From Alphaproteobacteria bacterium (lineage in GTDB: Bacteria > Pseudomonadota > Alphaproteobacteria > Micropepsales > Micropepsaceae): a stretch of 16,852 nt of DNA. Location of the stretch: positions 1 through 16,852 of the forward strand of contig CANBZE010000010.1 of the NCBI GenBank assembly GCA_947373775.1. Reading direction: 5' to 3'. Position numbers and translations under genes: made by a program. Position 1 is the first letter of the stretch. Every line of letters starts with the position of its first letter. Below are positions 1 through 6,425 of the stretch, piece by piece. The notes beneath the pieces are model-generated. The model was not told where the DNA came from, ran no database searches, and saw nothing but the letters and a program-made list of their open reading frames with translations.

Positions 1-16
1 GGCGCAAAGACTATGG

Positions 17-31
17 TTAACAAATGGTTAA
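17..31. promoter_or_regulatory. CtrA-box-like element TTAA-N7-TTAA
   Basis: Two TTAA half-sites at 17-20 and 28-31 are separated by exactly 7 nt, matching the TTAA-N7-TTAA core bound by the alphaproteobacterial cell-cycle regulator CtrA. Each half-site sits in a repeated ATGGTTAA unit with an 11 bp period, about one helical turn. A third TTAA lies at 48-51. The element is about 130 bp upstream of the DUF1080 start, so it could serve that gene or a divergent gene beyond the left edge. The pattern is visible directly; CtrA binding is inferred, and AT-rich tetramers can occur by chance. Confidence 0.4.
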
Positions 32-157
32 TAACACCGCCCAAGGGTTAAAGTCAATAATTTTCAGTAGGCGGACCATCTCCGCCGGGACAGCGCGTCA
101 CCGCTACCGCTGTCGCGCGGAACCGCCTATCTTCGCCGCAAAAATCGGGAGGATTGC
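32..157 (+). other. Structured leader upstream of the DUF1080 gene
   Basis: No gene is visible here. Two perfect inverted repeats could fold in a transcript: GGCGGA (70-75) with TCCGCC (81-86), and GACAGCG (89-95) with CGCTGTC (108-114). Neither is followed by a T-tract, so they do not look like terminators. No convincing -35/-10 pair was found, although AATAAT at 56-61 could act as a -10 in an activator-dependent promoter. A GGGAGGA ribosome-binding site lies at 147-153. Confidence 0.3.
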
Positions 158-1036
158 TTGAAGAAGATGACCATGTGGGCGCTTGCGGGCGCCGCTTGCG
201 GGCTGGCCCTGCCTGCCCTCAGCCAGACCGGAGTGGTGGACCAAACTGAACTGAAGCAGATCATGGCCCAGCATCCCGACTGGGCGAAGTGGCTGGCCGA
301 TCCGAAGCTGGCCGCGCTGACCCTCGCCGGTCCCCAGATGCCCAATTCCCAGTGGCGTGCCGATGACATCCGCCGCCCGCAGCCGCCAAAGGTGGAAACC
401 GGTACCGCCTGCAGCACCGCCGTACCCGGTGACGCCGATGTTCTGTTCGACGGCAAAGACCTGTCCAAGTGGACGGGCGATCATTTCGAGGAATGGACCT
501 TGAAGAACGGCGTCGTGACCACGGGTGCGCGGGTCTACAATTTCCTCAAGACCAGGGCGTCCTATGGCGACTCCCAGATCCATGTTGAGTTTCGCGAACC
601 GGCCCAGCCCAATCCGCCGCTGAACCCGCAATATCACGGCAACAGCGGCGTCTTCCCCATGGGCCTGTATGAAGTGCAGATTTTGGACGGCACCAACAAC
701 CAGACTTATGCCGACGGCATGGTGGGCGCGATCTATACCCAGAGCCCGCCGCTGGTGAATGCCGGCCGGCCGCAAGGGGTGTGGCAGTGCTATGATATCG
801 TGTTCCGCAGCCCCCGCTTCTCCGGCACGACGGTGACCGAGCCGGCGCGCATGACGGTGATGCTGAACGGCGTTCTGGTGCAGGACAACACCGTGCTGAT
901 CGGCGCCACGGTGCATGGCAAGGTGGCGGCCTATGCGCCGCATGCCGCCGAACTGCCGCTGTCGCTGCAGGACCATGGCAATCCTGACAGCCATGTCTCG
1001 TTCCGCAATATCTGGATCCGGCGGCTTAGCCGCTGA
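158..1036 (+). CDS. Exported DUF1080 / 3-keto-disaccharide hydrolase family protein
   Basis: This 292-residue protein belongs to the 3-keto-disaccharide hydrolase family (DUF1080), a LamG-like beta-sandwich whose studied members cleave 3-keto-glycosides. After a Sec signal (KK, hydrophobic core, ALSQ cleavage region) and a family-variable segment to about residue 90, family hallmarks appear in order: LFDGKDLSKW, a YGDSQIHVEF strand, HGNSGVF, YEVQILDGTNN, and a C-terminal LQDHG...SFRNIWIR. Length is normal for a single-domain member. I chose the TTG start at 158 because it gives the twin-lysine n-region and follows GGGAGGA by 4 nt; ATG at 167 is the alternative, 13 nt from that site. The gene converges on a GMC/gluconate-dehydrogenase-type operon and overlaps its last gene tail to tail by 11 bp. 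The family call is firm. The substrate is unknown, and a periplasmic 3-keto-glycoside is inferred from the neighbours. Confidence 0.88.
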   Translation: MKKMTMWALAGAACGLALPALSQTGVVDQTELKQIMAQHPDWAKWLADPKLAALTLAGPQMPNSQWRADDIRRPQPPKVETGTACSTAVPGDADVLFDGKDLSKWTGDHFEEWTLKNGVVTTGARVYNFLKTRASYGDSQIHVEFREPAQPNPPLNPQYHGNSGVFPMGLYEVQILDGTNNQTYADGMVGAIYTQSPPLVNAGRPQGVWQCYDIVFRSPRFSGTTVTEPARMTVMLNGVLVQDNTVLIGATVHGKVAAYAPHAAELPLSLQDHGNPDSHVSFRNIWIRRLSR

Positions 1037-1739
1037 CGGGTTTGAGATTCAGCTTGATGAGCGCGGCATTGAGATGCGCCAGCGCTTCCGGCGTCGGTCC
1101 TGGGAACATGCCGGGCGTGGGATTGTTGCCCTTGTAGCCGATGTCGGCGATCCCCTCAGGCTGGGAATAGAAGCCCGCCAGCATCAAACCGCGCAGGCGC
1201 ACGAAGAATAGCGCCGGTCGCCTATAGTCCGGCGTCACCTTGGCGCGGAATGCGACCAGATCGAAAATTTCGCGCCGCTGCGCATCGCTGGCCTGGGCAA
1301 AGCCGGCGTGGAAGCGCTGCTGGCTCTCCGCATCCAGCCAGGCCAGGCCCGACAGGACCAGGCGGCGGTCCGCCCGCTGCAAAGGATAAGGCGCACTGAC
1401 CCATTCATCCAGGAAGGCATCCAGGTGCAGCGCCGAGCCGGACGGCGAATGGGCGTCGGCCGGCAGCATCATGTCGGCGGCGATACGCAACACTTCACGC
1501 TGCTGCGGCTCCAACGTGAGCGGCCAGGGAATAACCGGCTTGTTGAGATTGGGATCATAGCCATAGCCCGGCGCGGTGATCGGCGCCGGTGTCAGTTCTT
1601 TCCACAGCGAAACGGGCGTTGCGGGCGGCGGCGGTGCCGGCGGCATGGCTGCGGGCGCGGCGCAGCCTTCCAGCACCAGCGGGCCGGTGGAGGCGGCGGC
1701 GAACCAGGCCAGGGTAACGCGGCGGGAAATCTCGCTCAT
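1026..1739 (-). CDS. Gluconate 2-dehydrogenase subunit 3-like Tat lipoprotein
   Basis: This 237-residue protein resembles the small (gamma) subunit of membrane FAD sugar dehydrogenases. In characterised complexes that subunit carries the Tat signal and helps export or mature the catalytic GMC subunit, which lacks a signal of its own. The N terminus has a twin-arginine motif (SRRVTLAW, residues 5-12) and a lipobox-like LEGC (23-26), followed by a proline-rich tether. Family features follow: a MLPADAHSPSGS stretch near 91-102 and a C-terminal LRGLMLAGFYSQPEG...IGYKGN near 183-205. The start at 1739 overlaps the GMC stop as ATGA and has a GGGGGAG ribosome-binding site, which indicates translational coupling. 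An in-frame upstream ATG at 1877 would lie deep inside the GMC gene and was rejected. The Glu before the lipobox Gly is atypical, so lipidation is likely but not certain. Confidence 0.85.
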   Translation of the reverse strand: MSEISRRVTLAWFAAASTGPLVLEGCAAPAAMPPAPPPPATPVSLWKELTPAPITAPGYGYDPNLNKPVIPWPLTLEPQQREVLRIAADMMLPADAHSPSGSALHLDAFLDEWVSAPYPLQRADRRLVLSGLAWLDAESQQRFHAGFAQASDAQRREIFDLVAFRAKVTPDYRRPALFFVRLRGLMLAGFYSQPEGIADIGYKGNNPTPGMFPGPTPEALAHLNAALIKLNLKPVSG

Positions 1740-3439
1740 GTCTCCCCCTTCTTCATACGCGCCGCCAGATGGGCGGAGCTGCGCATTGCCAGCGCCAGAA
1801 TGGTCAGGGTCGGGTTCTTGTGGGCGTTGGAGGTGAAGACGCTGCCGTCCGTGATCACCAGATTCTCGATATCCCAACTCTTGCCGAAACCGTCGGTGAC
1901 CGAATTGCCGGCCTTGTCCCCCATGCGGGTGGTGCCCAGTTCATGGATGATGAAGCCGCCGTCGGAAATCGCCCGTTCCGGCGGCAAGTCCGGTGTGGTG
2001 ACGGTGCCGCCCAGCCGGTGGATCATGTCCTTGGCGGTCTTGATGCCGTGGGCGATCTGGCGAATCTCGTGCTGCGACCATTTCCAGTGGAAGCGCAGCA
2101 CGGGCATGCCGTACTTGTCCTTCACCACCGGATCCAGTTCGCAATAGGAATCCTTGTTGGGGATCATCTCGCCGCGCACGGTGTAGGACAGCTGGGCGCC
2201 GTAATAGCGCCGCGCATCTTCCTTCAAGGGCAGGCCGTAGCCGTCTTCCATGATGCCCAGGCCCAGCCCTGCCCCCGGCATGCCGAAGCGCCCGCCGATC
2301 TCGTAGTGATAGCCGCGCGGGAAATCCAGCTTGCCCGCCGCCTGTTCCTTGTAGAGCCAGAATGGGATGTAGAGATGGGCCACATCCATGCCGTCTTCGT
2401 TGTAGCGCGGACGCCCTTCCAGGGCGGGGATATGGCCCGCGACATTGGTGCCGGTGGTGTCGAGCACGTTCTTGCCCACTTCGCCGCTGGAATTGGCCAG
2501 ACCGCCGTCCTTGGAATTGAGCAATATCTTGGCGGTGTCGCAGGCGCTGGCCGCCAGTACCACGACGCGCGCTTTCACAAAGTGCGAAACGCCGTCATTG
2601 TCGAAATATTCGACGCCCCTCGCCTTGCCGCGCTCGTCGGTCAGGACGCGGCTGACGGTGGCGTTGGTGGTGATGCGCAGCTTGCCGGTGCCCATCGCCA
2701 TGGGCAGCAGCGAGGTGGTGGTCTGGAACGCCGCCCCGATACCGCAGCCGCGGCCGCAGGACGAAGCATTGAAACAGGCTTCGCGCGGCGCATGGGGATG
2801 ATCGATGGCGCGTGACAGCACCGCATAGCGGGACGGCACGCATGGGATACCCAGATCGTTGGCCGCCGCCTGGATCATCAATTCGGTGGCGCGGGGCTTG
2901 GGCGACGGCAGCAGCACACCGGGGGACGAGTCCGGATGGTTCTCCAGCCCGACATTGGTGCCGATGACGCCGATCAGTTTTTCGGTGCGGTCATACCAGG
3001 GCGCGACCTCGGCATAGGAGATGGGCCAATCCATGCCCAACCCGTCGCGGCTGAAAGGCTTGAAATCATATGGGCCAAAGCGCGGCGAATGACGGCCCCA
3101 ATGATTGGTGCGCCCGCCCAGCATGCGCGAGCGCCACCAGCGGAACACCGAACCGGGCGCGCTGGTATAGGGCTCGCCCGGCACGCTCCAGCCGCCATTC
3201 ACGGTGGCGTCGTAATAGCCGAAATCCTTTTCCGGGGTCGGCGCGCCGCGCAGCGGCGCTTCGTGGTTCCACTTCAGCATGGCGCTGTCGGACATCGGGT
3301 CATAGTCGCGCCCCGCTTCCAGCACCAATGTCTTGATGCCGGCGCGGGTCAGGACATAAGCGGCCATGCCGCCGCCTGCGCCGGATCCCACGATCACGAC
3401 ATCGGGCTCAAACTCCTTATGCGGTCGCGCCTTTGCCAT
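1736..3439 (-). CDS. GMC-family FAD-dependent oxidoreductase, catalytic sugar/glycoside dehydrogenase subunit
   Basis: This 567-residue flavoprotein belongs to the GMC family, in the branch that includes gluconate 2-dehydrogenase, FAD glucose dehydrogenase and glucoside 3-dehydrogenase large subunits. It shows the dinucleotide-binding loop VIVGSGAGGG (15-24), LVLEAG (38-43), a GGRTNHWGRHSPRF stretch (108-121), and the C-terminal catalytic region HELGTTRMG (His499) plus NPTLT (Asn542), equivalent to the His/Asn pair of GMC enzymes. Three cysteines (222, 228, 232) could hold an Fe-S cluster like that reported for bacterial FAD glucose dehydrogenase. It has no signal peptide, consistent with co-export by the Tat-bearing partner encoded next. 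The start at 3439 follows the quinoprotein stop by 2 nt; an upstream in-frame ATG lies inside that gene and was rejected. Substrate and regiochemistry cannot be read from sequence. C3 oxidation is suggested by the DUF1080 neighbour. Confidence 0.9.
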   Translation of the reverse strand: MAKARPHKEFEPDVVIVGSGAGGGMAAYVLTRAGIKTLVLEAGRDYDPMSDSAMLKWNHEAPLRGAPTPEKDFGYYDATVNGGWSVPGEPYTSAPGSVFRWWRSRMLGGRTNHWGRHSPRFGPYDFKPFSRDGLGMDWPISYAEVAPWYDRTEKLIGVIGTNVGLENHPDSSPGVLLPSPKPRATELMIQAAANDLGIPCVPSRYAVLSRAIDHPHAPREACFNASSCGRGCGIGAAFQTTTSLLPMAMGTGKLRITTNATVSRVLTDERGKARGVEYFDNDGVSHFVKARVVVLAASACDTAKILLNSKDGGLANSSGEVGKNVLDTTGTNVAGHIPALEGRPRYNEDGMDVAHLYIPFWLYKEQAAGKLDFPRGYHYEIGGRFGMPGAGLGLGIMEDGYGLPLKEDARRYYGAQLSYTVRGEMIPNKDSYCELDPVVKDKYGMPVLRFHWKWSQHEIRQIAHGIKTAKDMIHRLGGTVTTPDLPPERAISDGGFIIHELGTTRMGDKAGNSVTDGFGKSWDIENLVITDGSVFTSNAHKNPTLTILALAMRSSAHLAARMKKGET

Positions 3440-3441
3440 TC

Positions 3442-5553
3442 CTATTTCGGTGCATCCGGCAGGGCGAAGACATAGACCGCCTGGCCGTACAGCGGACGAT
3501 GCACTTCGGTCAGCATGGTGGAGGGTTTCGCCTCCGGGCTGCCGCCGCCAAGGCCGGTGGTGACGGCGATATACTGCTTGCCGTCGACGCTGAAGCTGAC
3601 GGGATAGCCTTTCACCGTGGTGCCCAGGCGCGACGTCCACAAGGTCTTGCCGGTCTTGACGTCCACCGCGCGGAACACGCGATCGAAGTCACCCACGAAA
3701 GCGACGCCGCCCGCGGTGGACAGAACGCCGGTCAGGAACGGCGCGCGCTGCTGGAACGACCAGAGCGGCTTCATGTCGGCGGTGCGATAGGCCGACAGCC
3801 GGCCCATGTTTCCGTCGCTGCCGGGCATCTCGAAATACGCCTGCGAACCGTTGCCCAGCATCATCACGCAGCTCTGCGACAGGGGCAGGATGATGGTGTC
3901 GTTGGCCTGGTTGTAGCTGGTGGCCTGCCAGTCATGGCCGCCTTCCGGGCCCGGGCAGGATGACAGCCACTGGTCCACCTTCTGGTCGATGATGTCCTTG
4001 CGGTAGGACGGCTTGCCGTTCTTGTCGATGCCGGTGAAGACGTTCTGGAACACCGTCTCCTTGGCGGCGATGAACTTGCCGGTGTCGCGGTCCAGCTTCC
4101 ACAGGATGCCGGCCTTGCCGATGGTCATCAGCGTCTTCTGCGGGCCGTGATCGATCAGCACGCGTTCGAACACTTCGTCCAGGTCCAGCGATTCACCCGG
4201 GGCGTGGTTGAACCACCATTTCAGTTTGCCGGTGTCGGGATCCAGCGCCACAGTCGAGTTCGCATAATCGGTCGCGCCCGCGCCCGAGCCGCGCAGATCG
4301 CGCCGCCACGGCTTGGCCTGGGCCGTGCCCCAATAGGTCGTGTTCAGTTCCGGATCATAGGTGCCGGCGATCCAGGTATCGGCGCCCTGGCGGTCATTGT
4401 CCGCCATGCCGCCCCAGCTGTCGCCGCCGGGCTGGCCCTTCAGCGCGGTGGTCAGGAAGCGCCACACCACCTTGCCGGTCTCGGCGTCCAAGGCGGTGAT
4501 CTGGCAGTGATCGGGACCACCGGCGCTGCCGCAGTGATTGAGGCCGGTGAGAATCTTGCCCTTGATGGCCATCACACCGCCGGTGTTGTTGCCCTTCACT
4601 GCCGGATTGTCGACCTGGTTGGTCTTCCACACCGTCTTGCCGGTGCGCGCGTCCAGCGCGTAGATCACCGCCTGGGGCGTGGCGACATAAACGTTGTTGC
4701 CATACAGGGCCAGGCTGCGCGTCTCCACCGTGGAGTCGCCAGGGCCGTGATGCGTCACGGCCGGACCCAGGCGGTTTTCCCAGATCATCTCGCCGGTCTT
4801 GGCGTTCAGCGCCTGGACCGTGTTGCTGCTGCCCGAGATGTACATGACACCGTTGTGCACGATGGGCGTGATCTCGGTGGTGCCGCCTTCGGGCAACATC
4901 CAGGTCCATTTCAGCTGCAGGTTCGACACATTTTCGGTGTTGACCTGCTTGAGCGGGGTGTCGCTCCAGCCCTGGTAATTGCGGCGGAACATCAGCCAGT
5001 CATTCTCGGACGGATTGCGCAGCATCGCATCCGTCACCGGCGCGTAATTCTGGACGGTGCCTTCGACGATCTGGCCCAGCTTGATCGGCGCCACGGTGGC
5101 GACGGGCGGACGACCAACGCCGCCGCGCATCACGTCCGGCGGCACCAGTCCGGTGGCGAAGCTGGCGATATTGACGGCGGTGGTGGGCGTGAGGGCGGTG
5201 CTGCCGGGATTGGCGCCGTTGCCATGCAGGATATAGGCGGTGATGTCGGTGTACTGCTTCTCGCTCAGGCTGCCGCCACGGCCCAGCGGCATCGAGCTGT
5301 GAATCTTGTTGTAGAGGTCGGCGGTGGTGCGCTTGCTCCAGGCGCCCATGAAAGCCTTGCCGGCCAGCGGCAGCGCGTCGTTGCCGCCGCTCATGTTGGC
5401 CTGGTGGCACATGGCGCAGTTGGCGCCATAGGCGGTGCGGCCGTCGTTCATCTGCGCCGCAGTAAAAGGACCAGTGCGTCCCTGCTGCCCAAACGCCGCG
5501 ACGGCGCCAAGGCTCAAGACAGCCGCGCCCAACAGAGTGCCGATCTTCTTCAT
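3442..5553 (-). CDS. PQQ-dependent quinoprotein with N-terminal cytochrome c domain
   Basis: This 703-residue periplasmic protein has a Sec signal (about 1-22), then a monohaem cytochrome c domain with CAMCH (46-50) and a probable axial Met88 in SSMPLG. An eight-bladed PQQ dehydrogenase propeller follows from about residue 180. Repeated blade signatures ([55 protein letters not shown]) mark the W-motif repeats. [20 protein letters not shown] matches the conserved PQQ-site strand, and PGESLDLD (452-459) aligns with the catalytic-Asp region, with Asp457 the candidate. There is no vicinal Cys-Cys pair; C341 and C350 might form a disulfide. The haem domain is at the N terminus, whereas typical quinohaemoprotein alcohol dehydrogenases carry it at the C terminus. 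The gene sits between the CHRD and GMC genes with 15 and 2 nt gaps. It may oxidise an alcohol or sugar, or relay electrons from the GMC enzyme. Substrate is unknown. Confidence 0.9.
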   Translation of the reverse strand: MKKIGTLLGAAVLSLGAVAAFGQQGRTGPFTAAQMNDGRTAYGANCAMCHQANMSGGNDALPLAGKAFMGAWSKRTTADLYNKIHSSMPLGRGGSLSEKQYTDITAYILHGNGANPGSTALTPTTAVNIASFATGLVPPDVMRGGVGRPPVATVAPIKLGQIVEGTVQNYAPVTDAMLRNPSENDWLMFRRNYQGWSDTPLKQVNTENVSNLQLKWTWMLPEGGTTEITPIVHNGVMYISGSSNTVQALNAKTGEMIWENRLGPAVTHHGPGDSTVETRSLALYGNNVYVATPQAVIYALDARTGKTVWKTNQVDNPAVKGNNTGGVMAIKGKILTGLNHCGSAGGPDHCQITALDAETGKVVWRFLTTALKGQPGGDSWGGMADNDRQGADTWIAGTYDPELNTTYWGTAQAKPWRRDLRGSGAGATDYANSTVALDPDTGKLKWWFNHAPGESLDLDEVFERVLIDHGPQKTLMTIGKAGILWKLDRDTGKFIAAKETVFQNVFTGIDKNGKPSYRKDIIDQKVDQWLSSCPGPEGGHDWQATSYNQANDTIILPLSQSCVMMLGNGSQAYFEMPGSDGNMGRLSAYRTADMKPLWSFQQRAPFLTGVLSTAGGVAFVGDFDRVFRAVDVKTGKTLWTSRLGTTVKGYPVSFSVDGKQYIAVTTGLGGGSPEAKPSTMLTEVHRPLYGQAVYVFALPDAPK

Positions 5554-5568
5554 CTTCAGTCTCTCTGC

Positions 5569-6084
5569 TTAGCGCGACGGCGTGTCGAGTTGGGGAATGA
5601 ACCAGTGGTCTTGTTGCGGCACGTTTTGGCCCACGGTTTCATGGGCAGGGAAAATCCAGCCCCACAAGGTACCCTTGGGGCCCCATTCATAGCCGGGCGG
5701 GGCCTTCTCACTGTTGATCTGGATGTAGAGCTTTCCGGTGCGCAGCGCGGTCGCCTGCGCGCTGGTCAAAACCGTGCTGGCCGAGAGGGTGCCGTTGGTG
5801 GACTTGGTAACGTCCAGGTCGAGCACTTGCTTGCCCGGAACACCGGTGGCGGGGCTGAGGAACAGGTACGCCTCAGTGACATTGGACGGCAGGCCGTGGA
5901 AGCTGCCCTTCAGGGTCAGGGTCTTGCCGTCAAAGCTGGCGGTGGCTTCGCCCCTGCCCGCGATCACCGCCTTGGTTTCGTCGTCCAGCGGCATGGGGCC
6001 CAGGCTCGCCTGGTAATCCGCGGCCATTGCCGGCGCGGCAAGGGCCAACAGCGCGAGCGAAAGCGGTAAAGCCAGTTTGAGCAT
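5569..6084 (-). CDS. Small exported CHRD-domain protein
   Basis: This 171-residue protein has a clear Sec signal peptide (residues 1-21, APAMA before ADYQ) and a single CHRD-like domain, a beta-rich fold first described in chordin and found in many exported bacterial proteins of unknown function. Family-like features are the LGPMPLDDETKAV start, GRGEATASFDGKTLTLKGSF strands, SNVTEAYLFLSPATG, and a C-terminal GKLYIQINSEKAPPGYEWG segment. The start at 6084 follows AGGGGA by 9 nt and gives the signal peptide directly; an ATG 31 codons upstream would add an unlikely leader that overlaps the promoter. It is the first gene of the operon, directly downstream of the 6143-6170 promoter and 15 nt before the quinoprotein gene. 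Its role in the redox system is not known; a periplasmic binding or assembly function would be a guess. Confidence 0.8.
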   Translation of the reverse strand: MLKLALPLSLALLALAAPAMAADYQASLGPMPLDDETKAVIAGRGEATASFDGKTLTLKGSFHGLPSNVTEAYLFLSPATGVPGKQVLDLDVTKSTNGTLSASTVLTSAQATALRTGKLYIQINSEKAPPGYEWGPKGTLWGWIFPAHETVGQNVPQQDHWFIPQLDTPSR

Positions 6085-6142
6085 GCGGGCACGTCCCCTG
6101 TCGGATGGAATGCCGTGCACCCCTGCGCACGCGGCAAAGCTA

Positions 6143-6170
6143 TTTATAGAGTCGCGGAAAGCTTTGTAAA
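6143..6170 (-). promoter_or_regulatory. Sigma70-like promoter of the CHRD-quinoprotein-GMC operon
   Basis: Read on the minus strand there is a TTTACA -35 (plus positions 6165-6170), a 16 bp spacer and a TATAAA -10 (6143-6148). Each hexamer matches the consensus at 5 of 6 positions. The predicted start near 6136 would give a leader of about 50 nt before the CHRD ATG at 6084. It is by far the best promoter match in the window and is correctly placed for the four-gene operon. Confidence 0.6.
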
Positions 6171-6182
6171 TCTGCACCTTAT

Positions 6183-6195
6183 GTTGCGACGCAAC
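6183..6195. promoter_or_regulatory. Perfect inverted repeat GTTGCG-A-CGCAAC upstream of the operon promoter
   Basis: A 6 bp perfect inverted repeat with a 1 bp centre lies 12 bp upstream of the -35 of the CHRD operon promoter, a typical position for an activator site. A 13-of-15 match to ATGTTGCGACGCAAC recurs at 15994-16008 between the DUF1592 and amidohydrolase genes. The symmetry is visible directly; the binding protein is unknown. Confidence 0.35.
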
Positions 6196-6235
6196 CGAAA
6201 AAAACGCGGTCCGGAGCTGGACGATTCGGTTTTTT
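6193..6235 (+). terminator. Hairpin with T-tract on the plus strand
   Basis: AACCGAA (6193-6199) pairs with TTCGGTT (6225-6231), with an inner GTCC/GGAC stem and a GGAGCT loop, and is followed by a T run to 6235. It has the form of an intrinsic terminator for plus-strand transcription, but no plus-strand gene is seen upstream. It may block antisense transcription or simply reflect A/T tracts near the promoter. The long unpaired A-rich interior loop makes it weaker than the 6391 terminator. Confidence 0.3.
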
Positions 6236-6289
6236 CTGGCGCGAAACGCAGGGGCAAAATGTATCTGGTTGGTTACTTCGGCGAACGGC

Positions 6290-6317
6290 TTGCAATAAGT
6301 ATTACCTAATCTAACAT
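6290..6317 (+). promoter_or_regulatory. Candidate promoter of the intergenic small RNA
   Basis: TTGCAA (6290-6295) and TAACAT (6312-6317) are separated by 16 bp. Each matches the sigma70 consensus at 4 of 6 positions. The predicted start is near 6324, just before the first stable hairpin of the small RNA candidate. The match is modest; its main support is its position relative to the downstream hairpins and terminator. Confidence 0.3.
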
Positions 6318-6323
6318 TTACGC

Positions 6324-6425
6324 TCCTGCTCGCCGTCCCTTAGCGGCGAGCTCGCGTCCGTGGGATTTCCCCTAACGGAGGCGTTCAACTGACCGCCTGG
6401 ATGCAAGTCCAGGCGGTCGTTTTTT
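6324..6425 (+). ncRNA. Candidate trans-acting small RNA, three hairpins
   Basis: A plus-strand segment of about 100 nt has no reading frame of note but folds well by eye. Hairpin 1 is GCTCGCCG (6328-6335) with CGGCGAGC (6344-6351), a perfect 8 bp stem with loop TCCCTTAG. Hairpin 2 pairs 6353-6361 with 6375-6383 (8 pairs, one G-G mismatch) around a C-rich loop. Hairpin 3 is an intrinsic terminator. The first two apical regions share a CCCYTARCGG-like motif (6337-6346 and 6369-6378, 8 of 10 identical), as in sRNAs that expose repeated C-rich loops. It does not look like SRP RNA, tmRNA or 6S RNA. The start is inferred from a weak promoter, so the 5' end is uncertain. I cannot name a family. Confidence 0.5.
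6391..6425 (+). terminator. Strong intrinsic terminator (plus strand)
   Basis: A perfect 10 bp stem, GACCGCCTGG (6391-6400) with CCAGGCGGTC (6409-6418), has an 8 nt loop and is followed by G and six T (6420-6425). The T-tract is only on the plus-strand side, so it terminates rightward transcription. The last bases overlap the stop codon region of the opposing transketolase-like gene. No plus-strand protein gene lies upstream, which is the main reason for proposing the small RNA. Confidence 0.75.

Larger units (their letters stand above)
6085..6423. other. Intergenic region with promoter, operator candidate and small RNA candidate
   Basis: About 340 bp lie between the CHRD gene and the transketolase-like gene. 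From left to right it holds the minus-strand leader (about 50 nt), the minus-strand promoter (6143-6170), an inverted repeat (6183-6195), a plus-strand hairpin with T-tract (6193-6235), a featureless 55 bp stretch, and a plus-strand small RNA candidate ending in a strong terminator (about 6324-6425). The 64-codon plus-strand reading frame at 6115-6309 shows no ribosome-binding site or family resemblance, so I do not call it a gene. Confidence 0.6.

Noticed and set aside
1740..1877. N-terminal extension of the subunit 3-like gene to an upstream ATG
   Set aside because: It would overlap the conserved catalytic C terminus of the GMC gene and would bury the Tat signal; the ATGA-coupled start at 1739 fits better.
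3440..3640. N-terminal extension of the GMC gene
   Set aside because: The extra 67 codons overlap the quinoprotein gene in another frame, and the FAD-binding motif sits at the normal distance from the 3439 start.
4147..6069. A 640-codon plus-strand reading frame opposite the quinoprotein and CHRD genes
   Set aside because: It is antisense to two well-supported genes, has low-complexity Arg/Gly/Ala/His composition typical of GC-rich shadow frames, and shows no family motif.
6115..6309. 64-codon plus-strand frame in the intergenic region
   Set aside because: It lies over the operon promoter and hairpin, has no ribosome-binding site and no recognisable feature; a small protein cannot be excluded but is not supported.
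6391..6418. Hairpin as terminator of the leftward transketolase-like transcript
   Set aside because: On the minus strand the stem is followed by AGTTGAACG rather than a T-tract, so it favours plus-strand termination only.
6324..6425. SRP RNA, 6S RNA or tmRNA as identity of the small RNA candidate
   Set aside because: The conserved SRP GNAR loop and internal loop, the long 6S open duplex and the tRNA-like end of tmRNA are all absent.
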